DNA of 64,000 nt from Bacillaceae bacterium OF18-1A (GTDB taxonomy: Bacteria > Bacillota > Bacilli > Bacillales > Bacillaceae_G), in assembly GCA_027694045.1 (NCBI GenBank), contig JAQEWB010000001.1, positions 806,001 to 870,000 of the forward strand. The letters run 5' to 3'. A program made the translations under genes and the position numbers. The notes beneath the pieces were generated by a model. The model did no database searches. It was not told the origin of the DNA and saw nothing but the letters and a program-made list of their open reading frames with translations. Positions within the stretch are counted from its first letter, which is position 1. The number at the start of each line of letters is the position of its first letter. This document shows, in pieces, positions 54,957 to 63,958 of this stretch.

Positions 54957-55015
54957 AGAAAAAACTTCAAAAACTATTTACAATTTCATGTGTTTTATTA
55001 CATACTGATTACAAG

Positions 55016-55046
55016 AAAAAACGCCTGCTCATAAGCAGGCGTTTTT
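55016..55046 (-). terminator. Terminator of gerW
   Basis: Stem AAAAACGCCTGCT/AGCAGGCGTTTTT, touching the stop codon. Confidence 0.9.
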
Positions 55047-55470
55047 AAAGGATTTCATCTGGGTTTTGAGGATGATGATTTCCCTCTTTCTTTTCATCTT
55101 TTTGGAATATCGATTGAATTTTATCAATCGTTTGTGGAGCTAATTCAATCATTTTTTCTGCTAAATGTGTCGCATTTTGTAGATGAAGAATATTTACCCC
55201 ATCTTTATTCACCACAAGAAATGCTACTGGTGTAATCGAAACACCACCCGCGCTACCGCCGCCAAATGCAGGATTACCGTTCGCTCTTTGACCATCATTC
55301 GTCTGGAAATCCGAACCTCCTGCTCCAAAACCGAATGCTACTTTAGAAACCGTTAATACTACACCACCGTCAGCCGTTTGAACAGGCTCTCCAACAATCG
55401 TATTTACATCGACCATTTCTTTTAAATTTTCCATTGCCGCTTTCATTAATCCTTGAATTGGATGATCCAC
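55045..55470 (-). CDS. GerW family sporulation protein (YtfJ)
   Basis: A 141-aa protein of the GerW/YtfJ family. The family pattern is clear: PIQGLMKAAMENLKEMVDVNTIVGEP, TVSKVAFGFGAGGSDF, the Gly-rich FGGGSAGGVSITPVAFLVV and a final charged tail with EIL. In B. subtilis YtfJ is linked to spore germination. GGAGG precedes the ATG. The Gly-rich core suggests a membrane-adjacent or assembled structure. Confidence 0.92.
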   Translation of the reverse strand: MDHPIQGLMKAAMENLKEMVDVNTIVGEPVQTADGGVVLTVSKVAFGFGAGGSDFQTNDGQRANGNPAFGGGSAGGVSITPVAFLVVNKDGVNILHLQNATHLAEKMIELAPQTIDKIQSIFQKDEKKEGNHHPQNPDEIL

Positions 55471-55870
55471 CGTTCATAACCTCCTTTGTCATATCTTTCC
55501 TAGTTTTTCCGAAACTTTGTGAACTAAACATAAAATTTTATATTGGTTTCAAAAAATAAAGATTTTAACGTTCATAAAAATATAAAATACCGCAATTTCA
55601 TTATAAAAATACGAAAAAATGCCTCTGAGTTGGAAGAGTATTTCTAACAATTCAGTGGCACTTCAAATTTGATATTTTTGATTTTTATATGCATTAATTT
55701 ACTATTATAATTTGATTAGAAGTGACTATTTGATAGTACACACTGTAAAACCATTTCATATTTATAAAGTAAAATGGTTTTACAGTGGAGGTCTTACTAC
55801 CCGTTAATGCGGGATGAATAGTTTAAAAGTTATAGTGTCAAATTATTACCACTCTGTTTTAGTAACATAC
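55471..55870. other. Intergenic region with hairpin and mini-repeat
   Basis: About 400 bp without a gene. It includes an imperfect inverted repeat at 55620-55662, a perfect 16-bp palindrome arm pair at 55741-55787 and the short bcr1-type element at 55764-55818. No other recognisable feature. Confidence 0.45.
55764..55818 (+). repeat. Short bcr1-derived repeat
   Basis: ATAAA (55764-55768), then 45 bp, then ATGAA (55814-55818). The 45 bp aligns end to end with the inverse of the element at 8522-8576, including CAGTGG, GTCTT and CCCGTTAATGCGGGAT. The left part differs and forms part of a larger hairpin with the flank. Confidence 0.65.
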
Positions 55871-56299
55871 TCACTTCAAAGTCATAATCACTTGTCTTTC
55901 AACAAATCCAAAATCTTCATACATCTCTTTCGCAAAATTTCCAGCATATACATTCAAACGAATTTCTGAATATTTCTCCTTCAATTCCTTAATACCAGCT
56001 TCCATCAGTTCTCGCGATAATCCTCTCCCGCGATATTCTGGGAAAACGTACAATTCATATATAAATCCAAGTTTTTCACGAGAAAAATAATCTGTATTTT
56101 CCCCTATCAATACCCATCCCATTATTTTACTCTCTTCTTTAACGAGTAAATAATATGCCCCCTTTTCTACAATTGGTTTTGTAATTTCAATCGCTTTCTC
56201 TGTACTTAGCTGACAATTCCCTCTCGTTCCTTCAAATAGTGCTTGTGCTGCATAGCTTAATATTTCATTTATTTCCTCTTGAGTCGCCTTTATTACCAT
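55871..56299 (-). CDS. GNAT-family N-acetyltransferase
   Basis: A 142-aa GNAT. Acetyl-CoA-binding motif A is FPEYRGRGLSRELMEAGI near 84-101, and the C-terminal RLNVYAGNFAKEMYEDFGF is typical. The ATG at 56299 lies after the cupin stop; a longer reading would overlap that gene. Substrate unknown. Confidence 0.85.
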   Translation of the reverse strand: MVIKATQEEINEILSYAAQALFEGTRGNCQLSTEKAIEITKPIVEKGAYYLLVKEESKIMGWVLIGENTDYFSREKLGFIYELYVFPEYRGRGLSRELMEAGIKELKEKYSEIRLNVYAGNFAKEMYEDFGFVERQVIMTLK

Positions 56300-56303
56300 T
56301 TTT

Positions 56304-56669
56304 TTACACACCCACTTCATGAAGAGACATTACTATGGATTGTTCCAGGTTTTCTGATTCCATAACTATTGCCATCAAACCATTTTCTGTTCTCGTTTCA
56401 TGAAACTCGCCTTTCTCCCAAAACACAGCTTGTCCAACTTCTATCTTCACTTGTTCTTTATTTGCTCCGCATACATATCCTTCGCCGTCCACAATAAGAA
56501 GCAGTTGTGACACAACTGCCTCATGATATCCGATCATTCCATTCGCTTGTAAATGCATAGCACCAATATGTACATTCCCTTGATGGTTTAATATTTTCGA
56601 CATAATGAAATTAGATTGAAATAATGATATGTGTTTTCCCACTTTTTCACTAAAATCAAATATTTTCAT
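56304..56669 (-). CDS. Cupin-domain protein
   Basis: A 121-aa single-cupin protein: VHIGAMHLQANGMIGYHEAVV covers cupin motif 1 (one His present), then VDGEGYV and VEVGQAVFWEKGEFHETR as motif 2 with His. Metal binding is plausible but motif 1 is not complete. It sits 12 bp after the next upstream GNAT and just before another, probably one operon. Confidence 0.8.
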   Translation of the reverse strand: MKIFDFSEKVGKHISLFQSNFIMSKILNHQGNVHIGAMHLQANGMIGYHEAVVSQLLLIVDGEGYVCGANKEQVKIEVGQAVFWEKGEFHETRTENGLMAIVMESENLEQSIVMSLHEVGV

Positions 56670-56681
56670 TTCTAGTCCTCC

Positions 56682-57167
56682 TTATATGTATAAAACCATC
56701 CTTACTGTCTGCATCAAATGTCCTTCAAAGTCTTCTTCAAATTGCTCTAATTCGGCAAAACCTTTCGCTTCATAAAAACATTTTCCTTTTTCATTTGCTG
56801 CTTCTACATGTATATATAGTTTCCGGATCCCTTTTAACTCCGCGACCCCTCTCTGTAATAAAGCACTTCCTATCCCTTTTCCTTGCTGGTCTGGTAGCAA
56901 ATAAATCGCACCTAATTCTGCTTCATTTTGCAATCTAATAGGAGAAAAGTTCGCAAAGCCAATCACTTCGCCCTCTTCTTCTGCAACGAATAAATGTGTA
57001 TTTTCAAGGCGATATTTCATTTTTTCATCAGAATATGCTTCGTCTAAAAAACGATCTTGAGTCTCTCTCGGAATAATGCCTTCGTATGTATCGTGCCAAG
57101 CTATTTTCGCTACTGATTGTACAGCATGAATATCTTCTTGCTTCATTTCTCTAATTACATATGGCAT
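56682..57167 (-). CDS. GNAT-family N-acetyltransferase
   Basis: A 161-aa GNAT with motif A LPDQQGKGIGSALLQRGVAEL near 92-112 and a typical first strand YVIREMKQEDIHAVQSVAKIAWHDTYEG. Begins inside the last codons of the 2'-5' ligase-like gene (13-bp overlap), indicating coupling. Acceptor unknown; could be small amine or peptide. Confidence 0.87.
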   Translation of the reverse strand: MPYVIREMKQEDIHAVQSVAKIAWHDTYEGIIPRETQDRFLDEAYSDEKMKYRLENTHLFVAEEEGEVIGFANFSPIRLQNEAELGAIYLLPDQQGKGIGSALLQRGVAELKGIRKLYIHVEAANEKGKCFYEAKGFAELEQFEEDFEGHLMQTVRMVLYI

Positions 57168-57724
57168 CTCGATGTCTCCATTCTCTTTAAATTATATTCT
57201 GCTAATATACTAGAAGAAATGGCAGAACCATTTTCATAATTCACCTTAATTAATTTTAATTTTTCAATTGAAGCTGTTGTTACATCAAAGTTTTCATATA
57301 GATACTCCATTACACTTAAAAACTGATTTGTATGTAACCTATTTGCAATCGTACAATGCGGAACCCATTTTCGCGGTACGTAATATGAATTTGGGTTATC
57401 ATGAAAAGTTTTAAAATAATCATGATAAGAATGATGAAATGTTAACAATTCATCGGTAACAGCCGGTGCTAGAAAGACTGTTCCGTTAGTAGGAAAAGTT
57501 CCAACAGAAGGGAAATTCACAGCAGGAATATTTTCTTGAAAAGCTGCAAATTCTTCTAATTTCTTAGTATATACGTTAACATCTAACTCATTATAATCAG
57601 CCAGCGTAATATGTGGTTCTACTCCAGCTAATTGATTCATTTCAAGTATATTTGTTAATTCATTTTGCAATTCCGTAATTTTATTCGTAAACGTGCAATC
57701 AAATGTAGCAATAATAGCGTACAT
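57155..57724 (-). CDS. 2'-5' RNA ligase family protein
   Basis: A 189-aa 2H phosphoesterase-superfamily protein. The two HxT motifs are PHITLAD near 41 and PHCTIAN near 120. Members cleave or join 2'-5' or cyclic phosphates. Lies between two GNAT genes with overlap. Substrate unknown. Confidence 0.85.
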   Translation of the reverse strand: MYAIIATFDCTFTNKITELQNELTNILEMNQLAGVEPHITLADYNELDVNVYTKKLEEFAAFQENIPAVNFPSVGTFPTNGTVFLAPAVTDELLTFHHSYHDYFKTFHDNPNSYYVPRKWVPHCTIANRLHTNQFLSVMEYLYENFDVTTASIEKLKLIKVNYENGSAISSSILAEYNLKRMETSRCHM

Positions 57725-57730
57725 GCTTCC

Positions 57731-58297
57731 TCACCCCTTCGTTACACATAGCGCTTCCCATTCCTCACGGATCATTCCCATTCGAATAGAATCATAGTAC
57801 GTTCCGTTATAATATCGGCATTTTCGCATTCTACCTTCTAAACTCATCCCTATTTTCTCCGCTACTTTCATCATTCGTTCATTTCCAGACCAAGTTGTGA
57901 GCCCTACTCTACCAATCTCCATATTTTCAAATAGTAAGTCCCTATATAATGTTAACGCTTCTGTACCGTAGCCACCATTCCAGTATGTTGGATTATAAAT
58001 GACAATTCCCATTTCCAGCCAACGCGTCGGTTTATGCTCCCAATAAAAACCGACTGTCCCTATAATTTGACCATTATGTTCTATAATTAAATTTGACAAC
58101 GGTTCTTCTTGTAAACGAGTTTGCATCTTCTCTTTATAGGGTGGGTATTCTTGCATTGAAAATGAAAAATACGGTGCATCCCATTTTTTCCATTCTGGAT
58201 TTTCTTCTTTAAATACGAGACTCCATAATGTTTTTATATCTGATTCTTCAATTGTACGAATTGTAACTTTGTTCCCCTTTAATATAACGTCTTGCAT
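57731..58297 (-). CDS. GNAT-family N-acetyltransferase (RimJ/RimL-like)
   Basis: A 188-aa GNAT of the ribosomal-protein acetyltransferase type: VTIRTIEESDIKTLW at the start, MGIVIYNPTYWNGGYGTEAL near 93 and GRVGLTTWSGNERMMKVAEKIGM near 128. ATG 58297 follows AGGTGG; a GTG three codons earlier overlaps it. The first gene in a run of four partly overlapping genes with 6-13-bp junctions. Confidence 0.88.
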   Translation of the reverse strand: MQDVILKGNKVTIRTIEESDIKTLWSLVFKEENPEWKKWDAPYFSFSMQEYPPYKEKMQTRLQEEPLSNLIIEHNGQIIGTVGFYWEHKPTRWLEMGIVIYNPTYWNGGYGTEALTLYRDLLFENMEIGRVGLTTWSGNERMMKVAEKIGMSLEGRMRKCRYYNGTYYDSIRMGMIREEWEALCVTKG

Positions 58298-58454
58298 ACT
58301 TTCCACCTACATTCCTCTTTATTTCATATATAATTATAATATTTTTTCAGAAAAATCAAAACTATTATCATTTATAATTTTGTTATAAGGTACCGATCGA
58401 TATCCGTAACTGTAACATAGTTAAAAAAAAATAGGAGGATACATCCCTCCTATT

Positions 58455-59597
58455 TCAGCTCAATATATTACTTTTCTTCTTATTCATCTCAAGCAAAATC
58501 CCTTTCTCTATCCAGCCTTCTACGCCATCTTTTTTAATTAAATCATATCCTGTACAACTACCATCAATGAGAGAAACAATATCCCCTTGTCTAACGCTTA
58601 CTTGCGCACAAGAAATATCCGTTTTCACTGTGTATTCTCCTGACTCGAGTTGCTTAATATATTCATTTTTCACAGTGAGTAATTGATTCGTTTCCTTTTG
58701 CTGACATATTGTGTAATCTTGCATCTTTTCCACAGGCTCTATGTAATAATACGGGTATGTAACCCCGCCCTGCATTTTTGAATCCGCATTAAAATCCGCT
58801 ATTACTTCATACTCTGGAAAATAGTCTACATATGTATAAGAAAACGTATCACCTGCACTTGTTCTCTGGATGATAAATGCGTTTAATTGTCCAGCCTCTT
58901 TAATCGCATTTCCGCCATCAATTGCAATAATTTTTTTCTCTCTATTAATAACTGGGTTATTAGACGGTGCTTTTTCAGAGTAGTTTACAACAGGCCAATG
59001 TCCAACAACTACATACTTATTTGCCCTATGTGATTTATTAAAAAACTCCGGCATCGCTATCGCCTTTTTGCGCTCTGTTTCTTTCCAATCTACTCTATCT
59101 TCTAGCCCGGCATGCACAAAAATATAATCTTCTGTCTCAATCGCTGTCGGCAACGCTGTTAACCAATGTATTTCTTTTGAAAATTGAGCAAGCAAAGCTT
59201 CCTTCACTTCACGGATTGACGTTTCTTCATGAATTAAAAAATCCAATTGCTCTAGCCACTCATTAAAAATCGAATGCTTTCTCGTACATAAATAATTAAT
59301 AAGACCAGGATTTTCATTTAAAAGAGCATCAACTAAAACTTCACAATTCCCTTCAACAACGCGAACATTTGAATTGTTCTTTACAAGATTCATGACGTAG
59401 TTCACAACGCCGATGCTATCTTTTCCTTTTTCGCAAAGATCTCCATTAATAATTAAATAATCTTCATCTTTAACATTTACTTTATGTAGTAATTCTTTTA
59501 ACAGATTTAATTCTCCATGAATATCAGATATTACGATAATTCTAGCATCATGAGGAATTGATAGTTTCTCTATTTTCTCCAAGTATAAGCGCTCCAA
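58455..59597 (-). CDS. Metallophosphoesterase with C-terminal SH3-like domain
   Basis: A 380-aa protein. Calcineurin-type motifs: IVISDIHGE near 20, INGDLCEKG near 50, VEGNCEVL near 79 (GNxE), FVHAGLED near 169 and VVGHWPVVNY near 196. The last 50 residues (VSVRQGDIVSLIDGSCTGYDLI, GVEGWIEKGIL) look like an SH3-type module. Cytosolic Ser/Thr phosphatase or nucleotide hydrolase; substrate unknown. Confidence 0.82.
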   Translation of the reverse strand: MERLYLEKIEKLSIPHDARIIVISDIHGELNLLKELLHKVNVKDEDYLIINGDLCEKGKDSIGVVNYVMNLVKNNSNVRVVEGNCEVLVDALLNENPGLINYLCTRKHSIFNEWLEQLDFLIHEETSIREVKEALLAQFSKEIHWLTALPTAIETEDYIFVHAGLEDRVDWKETERKKAIAMPEFFNKSHRANKYVVVGHWPVVNYSEKAPSNNPVINREKKIIAIDGGNAIKEAGQLNAFIIQRTSAGDTFSYTYVDYFPEYEVIADFNADSKMQGGVTYPYYYIEPVEKMQDYTICQQKETNQLLTVKNEYIKQLESGEYTVKTDISCAQVSVRQGDIVSLIDGSCTGYDLIKKDGVEGWIEKGILLEMNKKKSNILS

Positions 59598-59698
59598 TCA
59601 TTCTCTTTATTAAATTAAAACAATTCGACAAAACAAATTATAAACCTTTCTAAATGAAATAGGTTCTATATATTATGTCATATAGAACCTATCTTTCT

Positions 59699-60121
59699 TT
59701 ATATTTGTTTATGAAAAGAATAACTTACCTTATCATACCCTTCTCTTTCATAAAAACGGTGGGCATCTATTCTAGGAAACGCTGACGTTAGACCAATAGA
59801 CTCACATCCGTTTTCCTTTCCCCAGCCCTCTATATATGAAAGTAAACTATTCCCATATCCTTTTGAACGATGCGCTTCTGCTGTTACTAAATCATATACA
59901 AATACATGTTTTTTATTGTAAAAATTTGTACAAATTGCTACACCCGCAAGACTAACAATTTCACCATCTTCATTACGTAACGAAAATAATTTATAATTCT
60001 CTTCTTTCATTTTTCGAAACAAAGAGCTTGCTTCCTCTTTTGAAAGTTTTGTTCGCAATTGTTGTAAAACAGGTAAAGCTTCTTGTAATTGTTCTTCTGT
60101 CACTACTTCTTTCACATTCAT
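59699..60121 (-). CDS. GNAT-family N-acetyltransferase
   Basis: A 140-aa GNAT with VTAEAHRSKGYGNSLLSYIEGWGKENG near 80-105 as motif A/B and RIDAHRFYEREGYDKVSYSF at the end. Faces away from the MocR gene across a 130-bp divergent region. Acceptor unknown. Confidence 0.86.
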   Translation of the reverse strand: MNVKEVVTEEQLQEALPVLQQLRTKLSKEEASSLFRKMKEENYKLFSLRNEDGEIVSLAGVAICTNFYNKKHVFVYDLVTAEAHRSKGYGNSLLSYIEGWGKENGCESIGLTSAFPRIDAHRFYEREGYDKVSYSFHKQI

Positions 60122-60251
60122 TATAACTCTCCCCTAACTATTTATATAATTTTCTAAATGTTATATTATTATTATAAAAAGCATCTGCCCTTCACTTAAG
60201 TGACAGTTTAATTATTTTTTACAAGGCCAGTTTTAAAGGAGCGTTCTTAAT

Positions 60252-61652
60252 ATGGACTTTACTATCCCCTTGCAATTAGAAAGTAAGACACCTATTTATT
60301 TACAAATTTACGGATATATAAAACACGAAATTATACAAGGAACTATTTCTGTTGGCACACGTCTCCCTTCACACAGAAATTTAGCTCTACAACTTAATAT
60401 TAGCCGTATTACCGTTGAATCCGCTTATCAACAATTACTAGCTGAAGGTTATGTAGAAAGTAAACCGAAACGTGGTATTTTTGTAGCGAACGTCGATATT
60501 GACGTTCTTCCAAACAAAAAATTAGATATACCCAAGGAAACTAGCAATTTCATAGACGAACAATTTGAATATGATTGTAGCCAAGGGCTTATTGATCAAA
60601 CTGCTTTTCCAATTACAAACTGGAAAAGAGCATTACAAGAATCAATAATACAGTACGAAAATGCTTTATATGCTAAAGAAGATCCTCAAGGAGAGTTCAT
60701 TCTTCGGGAGCATATTGCAACATATTTATATCACGCTCGTGGTGTACACTCATCACCTGAGCAAATTATTATTGGAGCTGGGACACAGCCACTTCTTTGG
60801 CTACTCCTTCAATTACTTGACCCTAAAAAAGAGTACGGAATTGAAAATCCTGGTTTTCATCGTGTACATGCAATCATTAAAAGCTGTGATCGACAAATCC
60901 ACCCCATACCATTAGATAAAAAAGGAATTCACATTTCTAGTTTATACAATACAAATTCCAAAGTGGCTTACGTTACGCCATCACACCAATTTCCACTTGG
61001 GATGATTATGCCTTTATCTAGAAGATTAGAGTTGTTAAAGTGGGCCAATGATTGTGACGGATACATTATAGAAGATGACTATGACGGGGAGTTTCGCTAC
61101 GCTGGTAAACCAATTCCTTCTTTACAAAGTCTTGATTCAAATGAACGTGTTATTTATATGGGTACTTTCTCAAAATCTTTTTTACCATCTTTACGAATGG
61201 GATATATTGTTTTACCACCACATCTTTTAAAAACATATCAAGATTTGCAAGGTATTTTTAAACAAACTGTCTCTACAATACAACAACTTGCTTTTGCTAA
61301 CTTTATACAAAGCGGAAATTGGGAGCGTCATATTAACCGAAGTCGTACTTTATATAAAAGAAAACATCAAACATTAGTAAAATCCATTACAAAAGAAATG
61401 GGTACTAACGTTCAAATTCTCGGTGAACAATCCGGTCTTCATATTGTTCTACATGTCCATAACAATATGAATGAAGAAGAACTCATTGCAGCAGCTAAGA
61501 AACAAAGTATTAAATTATATCCACTTTCCCCCTATGATTTTGTAACTGATTTACGTAAGGAATCATACGTATTACTCGGTTTTGGTAGTATTCCGGAAAA
61601 TAAAATTGAAATGGTGATTCAATTATTAACGAACGCTTGGTTTCCTAGTTAA
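60252..61652 (+). CDS. MocR-type PLP-dependent regulator (GntR HTH plus aminotransferase domain)
   Basis: A 466-aa chimera regulator. The GntR winged helix (residues about 12-75) includes IYGYIKHEIIQGTISVGTRLPSHRNLA and the helix NISRITVESAYQQLLAEGY. The class-I aminotransferase-like domain follows with EDDYDGEFRY near 274 and the PLP lysine in GTFSKSFLPSLRMGYI near 307 (Lys). MocR proteins such as PdxR and GabR sense PLP or amino-acid derivatives. Which target it controls is not visible; the divergent GNAT is one candidate. Confidence 0.9.
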   Translation: MDFTIPLQLESKTPIYLQIYGYIKHEIIQGTISVGTRLPSHRNLALQLNISRITVESAYQQLLAEGYVESKPKRGIFVANVDIDVLPNKKLDIPKETSNFIDEQFEYDCSQGLIDQTAFPITNWKRALQESIIQYENALYAKEDPQGEFILREHIATYLYHARGVHSSPEQIIIGAGTQPLLWLLLQLLDPKKEYGIENPGFHRVHAIIKSCDRQIHPIPLDKKGIHISSLYNTNSKVAYVTPSHQFPLGMIMPLSRRLELLKWANDCDGYIIEDDYDGEFRYAGKPIPSLQSLDSNERVIYMGTFSKSFLPSLRMGYIVLPPHLLKTYQDLQGIFKQTVSTIQQLAFANFIQSGNWERHINRSRTLYKRKHQTLVKSITKEMGTNVQILGEQSGLHIVLHVHNNMNEEELIAAAKKQSIKLYPLSPYDFVTDLRKESYVLLGFGSIPENKIEMVIQLLTNAWFPS

Positions 61653-61705
61653 AAAGAATTTGCTAACGGTGCGCTTAGCCTGTCCTACACTAATAATTCA
61701 ACAAA

Positions 61706-61864
61706 ATAAAGTGAAACTTTAATCAGTGGGGGTTTTGTCCATCCCCCACTGATTATTAGCCCTCACCAATCGGACATTTACGGGCAGTTGTCTCCCACCT
61801 AACTTCCTCGTATGCACCGAATTTTGAGGTGGGAGTATTACTGCCCGGCGAATAGCGGGATAAA
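61706..61864 (+). repeat. bcr1 repeat element (full-length type)
   Basis: A 149-bp element (61711-61859) between exact ATAAA pentamers (61706-61710 and 61860-61864). It starts GTGAAACTTTAATCAGTGGG and ends GCGGGATAAA. Internal hairpins include CAGTGGGGG/CCCCCACTG (61724-61751) and CTCCCACCT/AGGTGGGAG. bcr1 is a known non-autonomous repeat of the B. cereus group that shows mobility and TTTAT target duplications. Confidence 0.88.
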
Positions 61865-61865
61865 A

Positions 61866-61906
61866 AGAAGGCTGTTCCAAAATATTTTTTGGAACAGCCT
61901 TCTTCT
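61866..61906 (-). terminator. Terminator of the YitT gene
   Basis: Long stem AGAAGGCTGTTCCAAAA/TTTTGGAACAGCCTTCT with T-rich minus-strand tail, just after the stop. Confidence 0.9.
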
Positions 61907-61909
61907 AAA

Positions 61910-62755
61910 TTATTCACCTGATCGAGCAGTCCTTCCCGGACGCTTAACACCAGTTGTTTCTGTTGAATAAGAAGCTTCAATTATAGCGGTTGGATCTACA
62001 GAGAGAACGAGATCTTTCATTTTCGGATAAATAAAACGGTTTGTAATACAATAAATGATTTTCTTGTGCTCTCCTAAAAAACCACCTTCTCCATGTAGAT
62101 ATGTAACGGATAATTGCAATTCTTTCATAAGTAGATCGCCTATTTCTTTATTCTTCCCAGAAATAATCATAACGCTCTTACCTTGATTAATACCATCTAA
62201 TATGAAATCAATCATCTTCGTAACAATATAGAAAATTGCTAATGAGAACATCGCTTGTTCGATTGAAAATAAAATGGCAACAAAGATGAAAATCACTGCA
62301 TTTACAGCAAGTAAAAACGTACTAATTGGTACTTTAAAATGTTTGTTCATCCAAACAGCTAACATTTCTGACCCATCAATTGCTCCGCCCATTTTTACAA
62401 CAATTCCAACACCTACTCCAAATAGTACCCCACCATACAGTACAATTAATAGTTCAGAAGTTGTAATTGCTGGAAATGGTTTTAAATAAATTAATCCAAG
62501 TGTTGTAACTACATTCGCATAAGATGTACGGATGAAAAATTTCTTTCCCATTACCTTTGCTGTAAATAATAAAATTGGGATATTAAGTCCTAAAAACACA
62601 CCATAAAGTGGCAATCCAACAACTTTATTCGCCATAATAGCAATGGCCGTTACCCCACCGTCTACTAATCCATTAGGCGCTAAAATAAGTTCTAATGAAC
62701 CCGCTACAATAATTGAGCCAATTGTTAATAATACGTATTCAAATACTTTTTTCAT
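61910..62755 (-). CDS. YitT-family membrane protein
   Basis: A 281-aa protein with five to six membrane helices (DUF161-like, residues about 7-180) and a cytosolic C-terminal DUF2179 domain (KSVMIISGKNKEIGDLLM, YCITNRFIYPKMKDLVLSVDPTAIIEAS). YitT proteins are common in bacilli with several paralogues; function is unknown. The gene is flanked by its terminator on the 3' side. Confidence 0.9.
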   Translation of the reverse strand: MKKVFEYVLLTIGSIIVAGSLELILAPNGLVDGGVTAIAIMANKVVGLPLYGVFLGLNIPILLFTAKVMGKKFFIRTSYANVVTTLGLIYLKPFPAITTSELLIVLYGGVLFGVGVGIVVKMGGAIDGSEMLAVWMNKHFKVPISTFLLAVNAVIFIFVAILFSIEQAMFSLAIFYIVTKMIDFILDGINQGKSVMIISGKNKEIGDLLMKELQLSVTYLHGEGGFLGEHKKIIYCITNRFIYPKMKDLVLSVDPTAIIEASYSTETTGVKRPGRTARSGE

Positions 62756-63056
62756 TCATTACCCCCAAAACTTATATATTTTCTTAGTATTATTTTAACG
62801 TAATCTTACTACTAACACAAAGATATCGGTTTAATCCATAAAACTTTCACCTTTACAATAAGTTTCATGTGACTTATTTACAGTCTAATACAAGAAATAC
62901 ATTTATATATCAAAATAATCATTTCTAAATATTTCACCGACACCTTGCTATACCCCACTAGCATTTCGAATTAATTTTATGGCTACTCCTCTTAAAAATC
63001 GCATCACCTGTTATATAATGAATTTATAGAATTTACAGACAAAAAGGGGTTCATTT
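62756..63056. other. Divergent intergenic region
   Basis: Between the YitT gene and the APH-like gene. TATAAT at 63014-63019 is a good -10 for the plus-strand gene but no clear -35 was found. Otherwise AT-rich and featureless. Confidence 0.5.
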
Positions 63057-63935
63057 ATGTTACAACAACTATTCACTTCACCTATTCTATCCATCCGAGA
63101 TTTACACCCAGGTTATGAAGATCATGCAAGCGATGTTGTTCTCGTTCGAACAGAAGATAAAGAGGTTATCATTCGTTCTTCTAAAATGAATGAAGAGCCA
63201 AATAATGACTTTTGGTGGGGGTGCAAAAACCTATTTGGAATTGATCCAAGGAACGTACATCATTTAGAAACGATACATGCATTACTGCAAGAACATACTG
63301 ATCTTCCTATTCCAACAATTTTAGAAAAACATATTTTAAATGGCCAAGAATACGTTGTGGTCGAAAAATTAATGGGTACGACAGTTCAATCTTTTATCGG
63401 ACAACCAGATACGATTTTGTTTAGTCTCGGAAAAGGTCTTGCAGAAATACATAAGTTTAAAGCTAATTTCATAGGAAATCCGGCAAATACATTCCAAGTT
63501 CCACTAAATGAATTCCAAAAACACATTTTGAAATTAAGCAAAAATCTTGTAAATATGTTTTATTCCAATAATAAAAGTATACAAGATGCATTTCATACTT
63601 TTGAATTACAACTTTCTTCCTTACCGGTTCCAAAAGAGTCTACACTCGTCTTAATTGATATGGATTCTACTCAGTTTCTATCAGATGGTGCAACTATTAC
63701 TGGTTTAGTAGATACAGAAGCTTATGCAATTGCTCCACGAGAGTTCGATTTCATCGGATTAGAATATGTATTTACCGAAAAAGAAGCTTACGCCTTTAAA
63801 AGAGGTTACGAAACAATTATGCCTATTCCTCATCTTAAAGAATGTAGACAACCTTATCGATATTTGTACCGGTTATTATCTGTTCAAGGTAGTGTGGAAT
63901 TGAAAAAATGGTTACATCACCCGTCCTATTTTTAA
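63057..63935 (+). CDS. Aminoglycoside phosphotransferase-like (APH/ChoK) protein with degenerate catalytic loop
   Basis: A 292-aa kinase-fold protein. The N-lobe runs to about 100. The catalytic-loop position reads LVLIDMDSTQFL (residues 197-208), where APH enzymes have HGDxxxxN: the Asp stays (201) but His becomes Leu or Ile and Asn becomes Gln. The metal Asp is present in GLVDTEA (219). Such changes suggest weak or altered phosphotransfer, so it should not be read as an antibiotic-resistance gene. A purine-rich AAAAGGGG precedes the ATG. Confidence 0.72.
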   Translation: MLQQLFTSPILSIRDLHPGYEDHASDVVLVRTEDKEVIIRSSKMNEEPNNDFWWGCKNLFGIDPRNVHHLETIHALLQEHTDLPIPTILEKHILNGQEYVVVEKLMGTTVQSFIGQPDTILFSLGKGLAEIHKFKANFIGNPANTFQVPLNEFQKHILKLSKNLVNMFYSNNKSIQDAFHTFELQLSSLPVPKESTLVLIDMDSTQFLSDGATITGLVDTEAYAIAPREFDFIGLEYVFTEKEAYAFKRGYETIMPIPHLKECRQPYRYLYRLLSVQGSVELKKWLHHPSYF

Positions 63936-63958
63936 ATATGATTGCGAGGGATTATGAA

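Larger units (their letters stand above)
61653..61909. other. Intergenic region filled mainly by a bcr1 repeat
   Basis: Convergent gap between the MocR regulator and the YitT gene. It contains the bcr1 copy (61706-61864) and the yitT-side terminator (61866-61906). No other content. Confidence 0.6.

Noticed and set aside
63057..63935. Possible aminoglycoside-resistance gene
   Set aside because: The catalytic loop lacks the His and Asn needed in known APH enzymes.
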